Part shown: positions 38,701 to 47,300 of the stretch, one piece after another | Numbering within the stretch: position 1 is the stretch's first letter | Layout: each line of letters starts with the position of its first letter | Assembly: GCF_022811925.1 (NCBI RefSeq) | Contig: NZ_CP065511.1 | Span: forward strand, 520,001-584,000 | Direction: 5' to 3' | Source: Cytobacillus oceanisediminis | GTDB taxonomy: Bacteria > Bacillota > Bacilli > Bacillales > Cytobacillaceae | Length of the DNA: 64,000 bases | The notes under the pieces: model-generated | The model's input: the letters and a program-made list of their open reading frames with translations, nothing else | Databases searched by the model: none | Told to the model about the DNA's origin: nothing | Made by a program: the position numbers and the translations under genes

Positions 38701-39495
38701 ATGAAAACTATTCAACTAAGCATAGAAGAATTGATATTTTCCTTTTATAGTGAAGGTTTGTATGAGCAAGGAATTTCTTTGAAAGAAACGTATTTTCCGG
38801 CATTGGAGGATTCTGAATTAAAATTGATGCTTGAGTTTGCATCTCGTTCTTTGCTGGCTAAAAATATGGCAAAGGAAGTTAATAGGCAATATAAGTTAAA
38901 AGAAGAATTTACTCCTTTTATTCAAATATTAAGTTCTGCAGAAAAGACAGTAAAAGGCTCCAAATTTAATTTAGATCTTGAGGGAGAAGATAGTATCTCG
39001 TTTCATTTTATAGGTGATGAAATATATTTTCATAGATTACTGCATGATCACCAGGTACATTCCATTACAAAGCTTAATGAAGAAGAGATTCTTCCAATTA
39101 TAAGTGAATTTTTCGATTTCAATACGCTGTTAAAGCAGAGCGAAGTATTATTTAAATTGAAAAATGATGATTTTGAGGAATTTTTAAATGATGTAAGTCA
39201 GTCTGATTCTACCCAAGAATCTCTTATATCTAAATGGAGTAATAGACTGCAGAGTCATAATACTAATGAGTTTATTGAGGATATCTCTAAGAGAAGCGGA
39301 AAAATGGATAGTCTGCTGAGTTTGAAATATGACTCCAATAATAATCCTGACCTCATAGACCTTCATTTTGTTATTCCTGGAAAAGATGGATTTTGGTATA
39401 TAACAAGAGACCAAAACCTTGATCTTAATATCCAAAAGGCAAATGAATCAGCGATTAAAAACCTATTTTCAAAAGATCGAATTCTCTCGATGTAA
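38701..39495 (+). CDS. uncharacterised cytosolic protein in the T7SS cargo module (YfjC-like)
   Basis: An acidic protein of 264 aa, no signal peptide or membrane segment, starting MKTIQLSIEELIFSFYSEGL. The gene is 10 nt after the effector, with AAGGAGG upstream, so it is translated alongside it. The opening LS-x-EEL and mixed alpha/beta pattern vaguely recall EspG-type T7SS chaperones, but I cannot establish homology. A chaperone for the effector is the simplest hypothesis. Confidence 0.6.
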   Translation: MKTIQLSIEELIFSFYSEGLYEQGISLKETYFPALEDSELKLMLEFASRSLLAKNMAKEVNRQYKLKEEFTPFIQILSSAEKTVKGSKFNLDLEGEDSISFHFIGDEIYFHRLLHDHQVHSITKLNEEEILPIISEFFDFNTLLKQSEVLFKLKNDDFEEFLNDVSQSDSTQESLISKWSNRLQSHNTNEFIEDISKRSGKMDSLLSLKYDSNNNPDLIDLHFVIPGKDGFWYITRDQNLDLNIQKANESAIKNLFSKDRILSM

Positions 39496-39510
39496 AGGAG
39501 GGGGCAGTAC

Positions 39511-40068
39511 TTGTCACTTGTTCAGAAGAAAAATGATGAAATTATCGTGAAGGGTTCAAACATCATGTATATTTTGGTGTCACTTGCAACTGTAGGTTTT
39601 TTAATAGCCTGTATCTTTCTAATTGTACACGGATTGAAGTTTGACTCTAAATACTCTTTATTCTATCTTGGCGGAGGAATAATTTTCACTCCTTTTTATC
39701 TCTACATCACACTTTGGAACTTACCAGGCTTAATCCCGGGTAAAATCTTGCTGTCCATTATACCCGGAGAGAATGGTTTGATTAAATCAAAAAAAGGCAC
39801 TGTTCCAATTAAGAATATACGAAACATTGATCTTGTGAGGAATCCATTAAATTTAATTAATGATATTGTTATTGAAACATTCAATGATAAAAAAATAAAA
39901 ATTCGCACGTATAACCTTATTGGTGATTTTCGCTATCAGATAATAGTTGACCAATATATATACCCTTATATGACTGAGAATGCAAAAAAAGTTTGGGATC
40001 GAAAAATAAACTTGGATAATCTTCGGCAGCAAGCTAATTATGAGAGGCAAGAACCAAAGGCTGAATAA
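39511..40068 (+). CDS. DUF5381 membrane protein, copy 1 (putative immunity)
   Basis: A protein of 185 aa from TTG 39,511 (AAAGGAGGGGG upstream), with two membrane helices (about residues 18-40 and 50-72) and a C-terminal PH-like cytoplasmic domain (IKNIRNIDLVRNPLNLINDI). It belongs to the YfjD/DUF5381 family. Integral-membrane position next to a glycine-zipper effector fits an immunity role. It is the first of three tandem paralogues. Confidence 0.75.
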   Translation: MSLVQKKNDEIIVKGSNIMYILVSLATVGFLIACIFLIVHGLKFDSKYSLFYLGGGIIFTPFYLYITLWNLPGLIPGKILLSIIPGENGLIKSKKGTVPIKNIRNIDLVRNPLNLINDIVIETFNDKKIKIRTYNLIGDFRYQIIVDQYIYPYMTENAKKVWDRKINLDNLRQQANYERQEPKAE

Positions 40069-40132
40069 TGGTTTTATGAGTGGAATCTCTCTTCTTTAGT
40101 ATCTTTGCTTGGTTCAAAGGGGTGAATATTGT

Positions 40133-40688
40133 TTGTCAATGATTCAGAAAAAAGGCGACAAGGTAATCATAAAAGGCTCTAAGTTCATGTATGTATGGAT
40201 GTTTTTGGCTACAGTTGGATTTTTGCTTGCATGTATCTTCTTAATCATTCATGGATTGAAATTCAATTCTAAGTATTCTTTCCTCTATCTTGGTGGAGGA
40301 ATTGTTTTAACTCCCTTCTATCTTCATTTGACTCTTTGGAGTCTGCCTGGATTAATCCCAGGAAAGGTTTTGTTTAAAATAATTTCAAGAGAAAAGGGAA
40401 CAATTATTTCAAAAAAAGGTACCGTTTCAATAAGTGATATTCGTAATATAAACTTAGTCAGAAATCCTATAAATTTAATCAATGACATTGTTATTGAAAC
40501 ATTCCATGATAAAAATAAAAATTAGAACATATAATCTTCTTGGGGACTTAGATTATGAAATGATTGTAGATCAATACATTTATCCATATATGACTCAAAA
40601 TGCAAAAAAGGTTTGGGATCGAAAGGTAGATCTTGAACGTCTTCGTAAAGATGCAAGATACGAGAGAAGAGAACCTAAAATTGATTAA
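40133..40688 (+). pseudogene. DUF5381 copy 2, frameshifted
   Basis: Starts at TTG 40,133 after AAAGGGGTGA and aligns along its length with copies 1 and 3. At about 40,510 the A run after GAT is five bases, against seven in copies 1 and 3. This 2-base loss gives a stop (TAG at about 40,522) after some 131 codons, with the rest in another frame to 40,688. The remaining 55 codons stay well conserved (DQYIYPYMTQNAKKVWDRK). It is a recent pseudogene, a slippage-controlled gene or a sequencing error. Confidence 0.75.
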
Positions 40689-40742
40689 GCTAAATTGAAT
40701 CGTTCTCACAAGTTCTCTCGTATGTGAGGTCTTTCTCAAGGG

Positions 40743-40772
40743 GGAGTAAAAAGTGACTCCTTTTATTTTTCG
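40743..40772 (+). terminator. weak terminator between DUF5381 copies 2 and 3
   Basis: GGAGT/ACTCC stem with an AAAAAGTG loop followed by TTTTATTTTT. Short stem, so probably leaky. Confidence 0.5.
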
Positions 40773-40895
40773 GCAACAGGCTCATTATGAAAGCTTAGAA
40801 CCAAATGCTTAATAAGGCATTTAGGTAAGGTATATGTGTGAATCGGTCTCTTCTTCTTTAGGTTCTCTCTGTCTGATTCAAAGGAGGAGTATTAA

Positions 40896-41453
40896 TTGTC
40901 AATGGTTCAGAAAAAAGGGGATGCAGTTATTATAAAAGGCTCGAAATTTTATTATGTATTAATGTTTCTAGCCACGGTAGGATTTTTAATTGCATGCATT
41001 TTTCTAATTATACATGGATTAAAATTTAACTCTAAATACTCCTTATTCTATCTTGGCGGAGGAATAATATTTACTCCTTTTTATTTGTATATCACTCTCT
41101 GGAGTCTGCCTGGTTTTATTCCAGGAAAGGTATTGCTAAAAATTGTTCCCAGAGAGAACGGTACAGTTCTTGCCCCAAAAGGCCCTGTTTTAATAACAAA
41201 CATCCGAAATATTGATTTGATAAGAAATCCATTAAACCTAATAAACGATATTGTTATTGAAACCTTCGATGATAAAAAAATAAAGATTCGTACCTATAAT
41301 CTCTTGGATGATGGTGATTTTCAGGTAATTGTTGATCAATACATTTTTCCTTATATGACTGACAATGCCAGGAAGGTATGGGATCGGAAAATCGACCTGG
41401 ATAAGTTAAGAGCAGAAGATAACTATGTTAGGCAGGAACATAGGATTGAGTAA
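40896..41453 (+). CDS. DUF5381 membrane protein, copy 3 (putative immunity)
   Basis: A protein of 185 aa from TTG 40,896 with AAAGGAGGAG upstream. It is collinear with copy 1 and keeps the seven-A run that is damaged in copy 2. Two N-terminal membrane helices and a cytoplasmic C-terminal domain. The 207 nt upstream resemble the leader of copy 2, so duplication included leader sequence. It may protect against related effectors of other strains. Confidence 0.75.
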   Translation: MSMVQKKGDAVIIKGSKFYYVLMFLATVGFLIACIFLIIHGLKFNSKYSLFYLGGGIIFTPFYLYITLWSLPGFIPGKVLLKIVPRENGTVLAPKGPVLITNIRNIDLIRNPLNLINDIVIETFDDKKIKIRTYNLLDDGDFQVIVDQYIFPYMTDNARKVWDRKIDLDKLRAEDNYVRQEHRIE

Positions 41454-41514
41454 AACTAATAGAAATACTTTTATATCTATTGATATTGAATTTTTTTAAA
41501 ACAGTACTACAGAG

Positions 41515-41554
41515 AAGCTCTTTAAAGGTCTAACCCTATAAAGAGCTTTTGTTT
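41515..41554 (+). terminator. terminator of the second T7SS cargo module
   Basis: Perfect 10-bp stem AAGCTCTTTA/TAAAGAGCTT with a 14-nt loop and TTTTG following. Confidence 0.85.
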
Positions 41555-41629
41555 TGAGTTCCGTAATTTCTGAAACCGAAAGGCATTACGCACGTAATAA
41601 AGTTAAGAAAGATTAAAAAGGAGGACACT

Positions 41630-43321
41630 ATGCCAAAGAAAAGCCCCATCATCCTATTGATGATAGTATTAACCAGTTTCCTCTTCCTCTCAGCCTGCAG
41701 CTCAGAAAGCAGTTCAGAGGCCAAAGCAGAGAAAAAGGAAGAAGACAAATATGAAAAACTGGTTAAAGAGAAAAACAAGGAACTAGAGCTCGAACCTCTG
41801 GAGCTGACTTCTTACAGCGAGGAAGTCGGAGCAACTTTGAAGAATCCGGAATATAAGGAGTTTGCTGCAAATGGCAAGGTGGCTGTGCAGGGAGAGGTTG
41901 AGAAGTACTCTGACCTAAAATCAGACTATGCCTGGATCAAGGTTCGTTCCACAGAGGATGGACCGGCAGGGAACGATCTTGAATACTACACACCCATCAA
42001 AGAAGGGAAGTTCAAGCAGAGCATCCGCTTATTTAATGGAGAAGGCGAATATAAGGTAACCATACAGCTTCCAAGCACGGATAGTGAGAATTACTATTAT
42101 GATCTTGCCTCATTCACTGTCCACAATGTAAATCCAACTGCAGAACGGGATGTGACGTTTACTCCGTTTGGCCAGGAGGCAGAACTGTATTTGGATATTG
42201 AATCAAGCTATCTAAAAGGCAATGAAGTATTCAATTTAAAAGGGGAAGCAGGAAGCCTATCAGACAGCGATACGATCATGCTTAAGCTGAATAAGGAATC
42301 GGATATGTGGAAGCATGTCATTCCGCTTAAGGACGGAAAGTTTTCCTATGATGTGCCATTATTCTATGGAAAAGGGCTTCACGAGCTTGAGGTGCTTGTT
42401 CCTGACAAAAAAAGGGAAAATCACTATCAGACGGCAACAACTATCTTAATAGACAACGAGTCTGATAGGACGATGAGCCCTATCGAGTATTCTAAAACGT
42501 ATGAGGAGCGGGGAGTGGCACTTGAATACCCGCAATATGGCGGTGAGGAATCTGACGGTGTCTTTTCTGTCAAAGGAAACATTGATCCGCAGGCAGAATT
42601 CGGTCCTGAAACCGATCATATTTACATTACCACTAAAAAGGGTGAGGACGAAGCATTGGATGTTATCCCTGTAAAGTACTTCTCTTTCGATGATTCGTTT
42701 TATTTAAGATTCGGCCCAGGAACATATGAAGTTACGCTAAGTGTGCCGGAAATTAAAGAAGAAAACAGTGATTATTTCCGTTATTATGGGTTTGCCAAAT
42801 TTGAGGTGGAATCAACAGGCGAGGATAAGCGGGACCTGCTTCCTTCCAGAGGAGTCCAGTCAGATGCACCGCAAATTACTGAACTGGCCAAGGAATTGAC
42901 AGAAGGCATAAGCGGTGAAAGGGAAAAAGCGAAGGCTGTCTATGATTATGTCGCGAAAACCGTTTCATATGATGTGAATAAGCTGGAAACAGATGACTTC
43001 AGCTGGGATGATAGTGCACTGAAGACATTGAATTCCAAAACGGGCGTATGCCAGGATTATTCGTATCTTGCCATTGCATTGCTGCGGGCCAGCAATATAG
43101 AAGCCCGTTTTGTGGAAGGGACTGCTTTCGGCGGATTTTGGCCGCAGAAACATGCATGGGTGGAAGTGAAAGTGGATGGAAGCTGGCTCACGATGGATCC
43201 TACATGGGGAGCGGGTTACATTAAGGATGATAAATTCGTGGCAGCTTTCAATGAAAAATACTTTGATCCAAATAAAGCAGAGTTTGAAAAAACACATAAC
43301 CGAACGGGTGTATCCTATTAA
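41630..43321 (+). CDS. lipoprotein with transglutaminase-like domain
   Basis: A protein of 563 aa with a lipoprotein signal (FLSACSS, Cys about 23), an Asp/Glu/Lys-rich spacer, two or three beta-sandwich-like repeats (about residues 60-390), and a C-terminal transglutaminase/protease-like domain. Catalytic triad candidates are Cys about 474 (GVCQDYS), His about 508 (KHAWVEV) and Asp about 523 (MDPTWG). Members of this fold act as crosslinkers or cysteine proteases at the cell surface. It is monocistronic, with AAAGGAGG upstream. Relation to the T7SS next door is unknown. Confidence 0.85.
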   Translation: MPKKSPIILLMIVLTSFLFLSACSSESSSEAKAEKKEEDKYEKLVKEKNKELELEPLELTSYSEEVGATLKNPEYKEFAANGKVAVQGEVEKYSDLKSDYAWIKVRSTEDGPAGNDLEYYTPIKEGKFKQSIRLFNGEGEYKVTIQLPSTDSENYYYDLASFTVHNVNPTAERDVTFTPFGQEAELYLDIESSYLKGNEVFNLKGEAGSLSDSDTIMLKLNKESDMWKHVIPLKDGKFSYDVPLFYGKGLHELEVLVPDKKRENHYQTATTILIDNESDRTMSPIEYSKTYEERGVALEYPQYGGEESDGVFSVKGNIDPQAEFGPETDHIYITTKKGEDEALDVIPVKYFSFDDSFYLRFGPGTYEVTLSVPEIKEENSDYFRYYGFAKFEVESTGEDKRDLLPSRGVQSDAPQITELAKELTEGISGEREKAKAVYDYVAKTVSYDVNKLETDDFSWDDSALKTLNSKTGVCQDYSYLAIALLRASNIEARFVEGTAFGGFWPQKHAWVEVKVDGSWLTMDPTWGAGYIKDDKFVAAFNEKYFDPNKAEFEKTHNRTGVSY

Positions 43322-43330
43322 CTGCCAATA

Positions 43331-43362
43331 AAGTCACGGGGCTTGTTCCTGTGGCTTTTTTT
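43331..43362 (+). terminator. terminator after the transglutaminase lipoprotein
   Basis: AGTCACGGGG...TCCTGTGGCT inverted repeat followed by TTTTTT. Confidence 0.75.
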
Positions 43363-43490
43363 AATATCCTGGCCGCTTTTTTTCCAAATGAGTGGAAATT
43401 ATATCGAAAGGCCCTTCAATAAATATTCTGAAAATTATAGAATCAAATTGACTGGGCTTCCGTCCGGATCTCCTTTAAGGAGGTAATAGT

Positions 43491-44948
43491 TTGATAAAAA
43501 GAATGGCAGGAGTGATCTTTTGTATGATGCTGATTTTCCCTGGTATGGTGAAGGCTGGCGGTTTTGGCGGTGATGACAGTGGAACTCCGGGTTATTGGTA
43601 TTTTGGAGAAACACCTTCAAGCATTGATCCTTCTAAATCACCTCTTGTGTTTGTGCATGGCTATAATAATTCATCAGCTGTCTGGCATGAAGGGAATGAT
43701 ATGTACGAAGTGGCTTTGGCAAATGGGTATGAAACAGCATTCATTGACCTTCATCATGACCGTGATATGTGGACGAATGGTGCGATTCTGGCTGAAAAGC
43801 TTCAAGAAATGTACCATCATTTCGGCGGAAAGAAACTTGTAGTCATTGGCTATAGCAAAGGCGGTGTGGATATTCAGACAGCGCTAGTTCATTTTAATGC
43901 CCACCCTTTCGTATCAAATGTTATCTCCCTATCCTCTCCTCACCATGGAACACAGCTTGCAGATCTAGCTCACAGCAGCGCGGCCTGGTGGCTTGCTGCC
44001 CTCCTTGGCAACAATAATGAAGCAACCGAATCCCTGCAGACAGGTAATATGCAATACTTTCGAAGCCTTACAGATTCCCATCAGAATGCTGCGAAAAATC
44101 GATATTATACACTTGGCGGCACTAAATGGGGTTCATTTGGCAGTGCATCCTATTGGGGAGGATTATACCTGAGTCAGTATGGAAAGAACGATGGCGTTGT
44201 TACAGCAGTTAATTCCCGCTTGCCTGGAGCATCCGTTGTTCAGGAAGGCAGCTGGAATCATACAACCATCCGGGAAGGATCCCATACATTTCCGGTGTTC
44301 AGGCCCTACACCACTATCACTCAGCCTGCTGCGGTTTTCTCACCAGCAAGCTCTGAATCCGCTGCCAGACAGCCTGGCACATTTTCCATTGTAAAAGGCG
44401 GGAAAGCTGTCAGTGCAATAAGCGAACAGTTTTCCGTGGAGGAAAATGTAGAATCCATGACCGTTTCTTTTTTAAGTGAAAAGAATTTGTCCGCTTTAAA
44501 ATTGACCAGTCCGGACGGCAAGGAATATAAAACGAAAAAAGCGTATCAGGAAGAATCCGAGTTTTTCAAAGGAGCATGGGTTCATCAGTTTGAAATAGAT
44601 TATCCTAAAGAGGGAAACTGGGTGTTAAAGGCTCCGGCAAATGCTTCGTATCTATACACTGTTGCGCTGGACAGCCCGTTAAATGATAAAATTCTGGGCA
44701 AGTCTGCGAAAAGCCATAAAACCTTTAAAACCAAATGGATCCTCTTCGGGTTTGATCCTTCAGGGAAAAAACTGCAGCAAAAAGCCAAAGGAGAAAAGTA
44801 TGGCCTCATGACCGAAAGCGATTTTACACATGAAGGTGTATACAATGTGACAACAGAAGTAAAAGGCCAGACTGAAAAAGGAAAGCCGTTTGAAAGAACC
44901 ATCATTGAATCTTTCTATGTAGATCAAAGTGGAAAACGACATAAGTAA
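43491..44948 (+). CDS. secreted lipase-like alpha/beta hydrolase
   Basis: A protein of 485 aa from TTG 43,491, chosen for AAGGAGGT 6 nt upstream. A signal peptide ends near VKAGG. The hydrolase core (about residues 45-270) has FVHGYNN for the oxyanion hole and the nucleophile motif GYSKGG (Ser about 122), with SSPHHGTQLADLAHSS as in lipase family members. The C-terminal ~200 residues are beta-rich and may bind substrate or the cell wall. The Gly-x-Ser-x-Gly motif is intact. Substrate unknown; esters or lipids are likely. Confidence 0.85.
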   Translation: MIKRMAGVIFCMMLIFPGMVKAGGFGGDDSGTPGYWYFGETPSSIDPSKSPLVFVHGYNNSSAVWHEGNDMYEVALANGYETAFIDLHHDRDMWTNGAILAEKLQEMYHHFGGKKLVVIGYSKGGVDIQTALVHFNAHPFVSNVISLSSPHHGTQLADLAHSSAAWWLAALLGNNNEATESLQTGNMQYFRSLTDSHQNAAKNRYYTLGGTKWGSFGSASYWGGLYLSQYGKNDGVVTAVNSRLPGASVVQEGSWNHTTIREGSHTFPVFRPYTTITQPAAVFSPASSESAARQPGTFSIVKGGKAVSAISEQFSVEENVESMTVSFLSEKNLSALKLTSPDGKEYKTKKAYQEESEFFKGAWVHQFEIDYPKEGNWVLKAPANASYLYTVALDSPLNDKILGKSAKSHKTFKTKWILFGFDPSGKKLQQKAKGEKYGLMTESDFTHEGVYNVTTEVKGQTEKGKPFERTIIESFYVDQSGKRHK

Positions 44949-44954
44949 TGTATG

Positions 44955-44983
44955 TTTGGCTGCTGAGAAGCAGTCTTTTTTTA
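44955..44983 (+). terminator. terminator after the lipase-like gene
   Basis: GGCTGCT/AGCAGTC stem with a GAGA loop and TTTTTTT. This marks the end of the accessory region. Confidence 0.85.
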
Positions 44984-45128
44984 TTAAAAACCCAGGGATA
45001 AGAGAGAATCATCCTAAGATAACACAGGATTTTCTAACGCGACAGCGAATATATAATAGGTTAGAATTAAATTCAGGATAATGTAAATTAATGGAATACG
45101 GGATATAGATAAAGGGGAGAGATTTCAC

Positions 45129-46085
45129 ATGGATAGAAATCATATGCACCCTGCAATTGAGAGGGTATTAGGAAATATTGAAAAAGTCATGATCGGCAAA
45201 CGGGATGTCGCAGAATTAAGCTTAGTGGCACTTTTAGCGGAAGGCCATGTTTTGCTCGAGGATGTGCCGGGTGTCGGGAAAACGATGATGGTGCGTGCAC
45301 TGGCTAAATCAGTCGGAGCCGCTTTTAAACGCATCCAGTTCACGCCTGATTTGCTGCCTTCAGATGTGACAGGTGTATCCATCTATAATCCGAAGGAAAT
45401 GGAATTTCAGTTCAGGCCTGGCCCCATTATGGGCCATATTATTTTAGCAGACGAAATCAACAGAACCTCTCCCAAGACACAATCCGCTCTTCTTGAAGGG
45501 ATGGAAGAAAGCAGCGTAACCATAGACGGAGTGACACATCGCCTTGAGAAACCCTTCTTCGTTATGGCAACGCAAAATCCGATTGAGTATGAAGGAACTT
45601 ATCCGCTTCCGGAAGCCCAGCTGGACCGATTCCTGTTAAAAATGAAAATGGGTTATCCCGATATCGCTGATGAGATGGAGGTCCTGAACCGGGCACAGCG
45701 GATTCCGCCGATAGAAGATCTCGAATCTGTAATGGATTTGGCTGAATTGCGCTCACTCCAGAAAGAAATTAAAGAAGTGCATGTCGATCAAACGATTAAA
45801 CGCTATATTGTGGAAATTGCCAATCAGACCAGAAATCACAGCAGTGTGTATTTAGGGGCGAGCCCCCGCGGTTCGATTGCTTTAATGAAAGCAGCCCAGG
45901 TTTACGCATTCATGTATGGCCGGGATTATGTTCTTCCGGATGATATTCAGTATTTGGCGCCGGCTGTTTTTGTCCACCGGATTATTTTAAGGTCTGAAGC
46001 AAAATTCGAGGGCATTACCGCTGAAGAAGTGGTAGAACGGGTCATTGCCAGAGTTTCTGTTCCTGTACAAAGGTTAGTGAAGTAA
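45129..46085 (+). CDS. MoxR-family AAA+ ATPase (YeaC)
   Basis: A protein of 318 aa with Walker A GVGKT (about residues 48-52) and Walker B IILADEINR, then GMEESSVTIDG. This is the MoxR branch of AAA+ proteins, thought to act as chaperones in assembling metal- or membrane-linked complexes with VWA or DUF58 partners. It is directly abutted by the DUF58 gene, with no gap. Matches B. subtilis yeaC by order. Confidence 0.92.
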   Translation: MDRNHMHPAIERVLGNIEKVMIGKRDVAELSLVALLAEGHVLLEDVPGVGKTMMVRALAKSVGAAFKRIQFTPDLLPSDVTGVSIYNPKEMEFQFRPGPIMGHIILADEINRTSPKTQSALLEGMEESSVTIDGVTHRLEKPFFVMATQNPIEYEGTYPLPEAQLDRFLLKMKMGYPDIADEMEVLNRAQRIPPIEDLESVMDLAELRSLQKEIKEVHVDQTIKRYIVEIANQTRNHSSVYLGASPRGSIALMKAAQVYAFMYGRDYVLPDDIQYLAPAVFVHRIILRSEAKFEGITAEEVVERVIARVSVPVQRLVK

Positions 46086-47300
46086 ATGAAACAGCTGTTA
46101 AATACACTGAAAGGTGTCTGGAAGCTGATTGTGTTATTTTTGCTCATTCTGTTCGCATTTTCATATGCGATGTTTCAGGGCGGCTTCGTAAGCTGGTTTT
46201 TGTTTTACAGCTTTCTTCCTTTTGCTCTTTACGCACTTGGCTTATCGTTTTATTCTTTAAACGACTTTAAGGTGGAGAGGATCCTGCCGAAAACAGAATT
46301 CAATGCAGGTGAACAGGCCGTTATTACCTTGAAGATAACCAGAAGAACAGCTTTTCCCTTATTGTATCTGGTCATTGAGGATGAGATGAGTGACCAGCTT
46401 CAGCATGCCAGGAAATCAAACGAGGCAAAGCGGTTTTTATTTCCGGGGTTCCAGAAGGAAATGTCCATCCAATACACAATTAATAGCCTGCCGAGGGGAG
46501 AGCACTTTTTTGCCTCCATCCGTATGAAAACAGGTGATCCGCTCGGTTTAATAGAAAAAGAAAGGCAAGCTCCCGCTGAGAGCCGGATGATCGTCTACCC
46601 GGCATATGAGGAAATCATTTATAAGCCTATGGCGCATCATTATGATCAGGGAATGACTGCTTCAAAAGAGCGGGTGCAAAGGGATACTTCCATGGCTATC
46701 GGCATCAGGGAGTATCAGCCGGGAGACAGATTCTCCTGGATTAACTGGAAAGCTACCGCTAAGCGGAATGTTATTATGACCAAAGAATTTGAACAAAGGC
46801 AATCGCATGACGTCTATATCCTCATGGACTGTGCTCCGGATAGCCGGTTTGAGGCCATCGTTTCGTTTACAGCCTCCATGGTGAGGGCGATTCTCCGCAA
46901 AGGAGCACAGACTGGGTTTTTGACCTCTGCAGCAACTAGGACAGCTTTTCCAATCAGAGGCGGTGAAGCCCACCAGCTCCAGCTGTTTTATCACTTGGCA
47001 AAAGTAAAGGATGATTCTGCAGCAGCAGTGGACCGGGTTCTTGAAGCAGAGCATTTTCTTCTGCAGCAGAACAGTCAGCTGATGGTTATTACTGGGCAAT
47101 TAACAAAAGCGCTTATAGAGAAAGCCGGGTTTTTCACGTCCAAAAAAGGGATTGTCACTATATTTTTAATAAAAAATGAGGATGAATCTCCTTCCGGGGA
47201 TGAACTGCTGCTCAAAACCTCCGCCAATGCGAGGGGAATCCGGGTAGTCTTGGTTCATAACGGACAGTTTGCAGATGTGTTTTCGGGGGTGAGCAAGTGA
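46086..47300 (+). CDS. DUF58 protein (YeaD)
   Basis: A protein of 404 aa with two N-terminal membrane segments (about residues 12-62) and the DUF58 signature REYQPGDRFSWINWKATAKR (about residues 205-224), followed by a VWA-like region starting VYILMDCAPDS. It works with MoxR in an uncharacterised envelope-associated complex. ATG 46,086 follows the moxR stop immediately. The stop overlaps the next start. Confidence 0.9.
   Translation: MKQLLNTLKGVWKLIVLFLLILFAFSYAMFQGGFVSWFLFYSFLPFALYALGLSFYSLNDFKVERILPKTEFNAGEQAVITLKITRRTAFPLLYLVIEDEMSDQLQHARKSNEAKRFLFPGFQKEMSIQYTINSLPRGEHFFASIRMKTGDPLGLIEKERQAPAESRMIVYPAYEEIIYKPMAHHYDQGMTASKERVQRDTSMAIGIREYQPGDRFSWINWKATAKRNVIMTKEFEQRQSHDVYILMDCAPDSRFEAIVSFTASMVRAILRKGAQTGFLTSAATRTAFPIRGGEAHQLQLFYHLAKVKDDSAAAVDRVLEAEHFLLQQNSQLMVITGQLTKALIEKAGFFTSKKGIVTIFLIKNEDESPSGDELLLKTSANARGIRVVLVHNGQFADVFSGVSK

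Noticed and set aside
40500..40530. Programmed frameshifting to join the two halves of DUF5381 copy 2
   Set aside because: The site lacks a recognised slippery heptamer with a downstream structure, and copies 1 and 3 need no shift. Indel or slippage during replication is simpler, though not proved.
40482..40688. Independent small gene downstream of the DUF5381 copy 2 break
   Set aside because: The peptide is the C-terminal continuation of copy 2 by alignment with copies 1 and 3, and has no ribosome site of its own.
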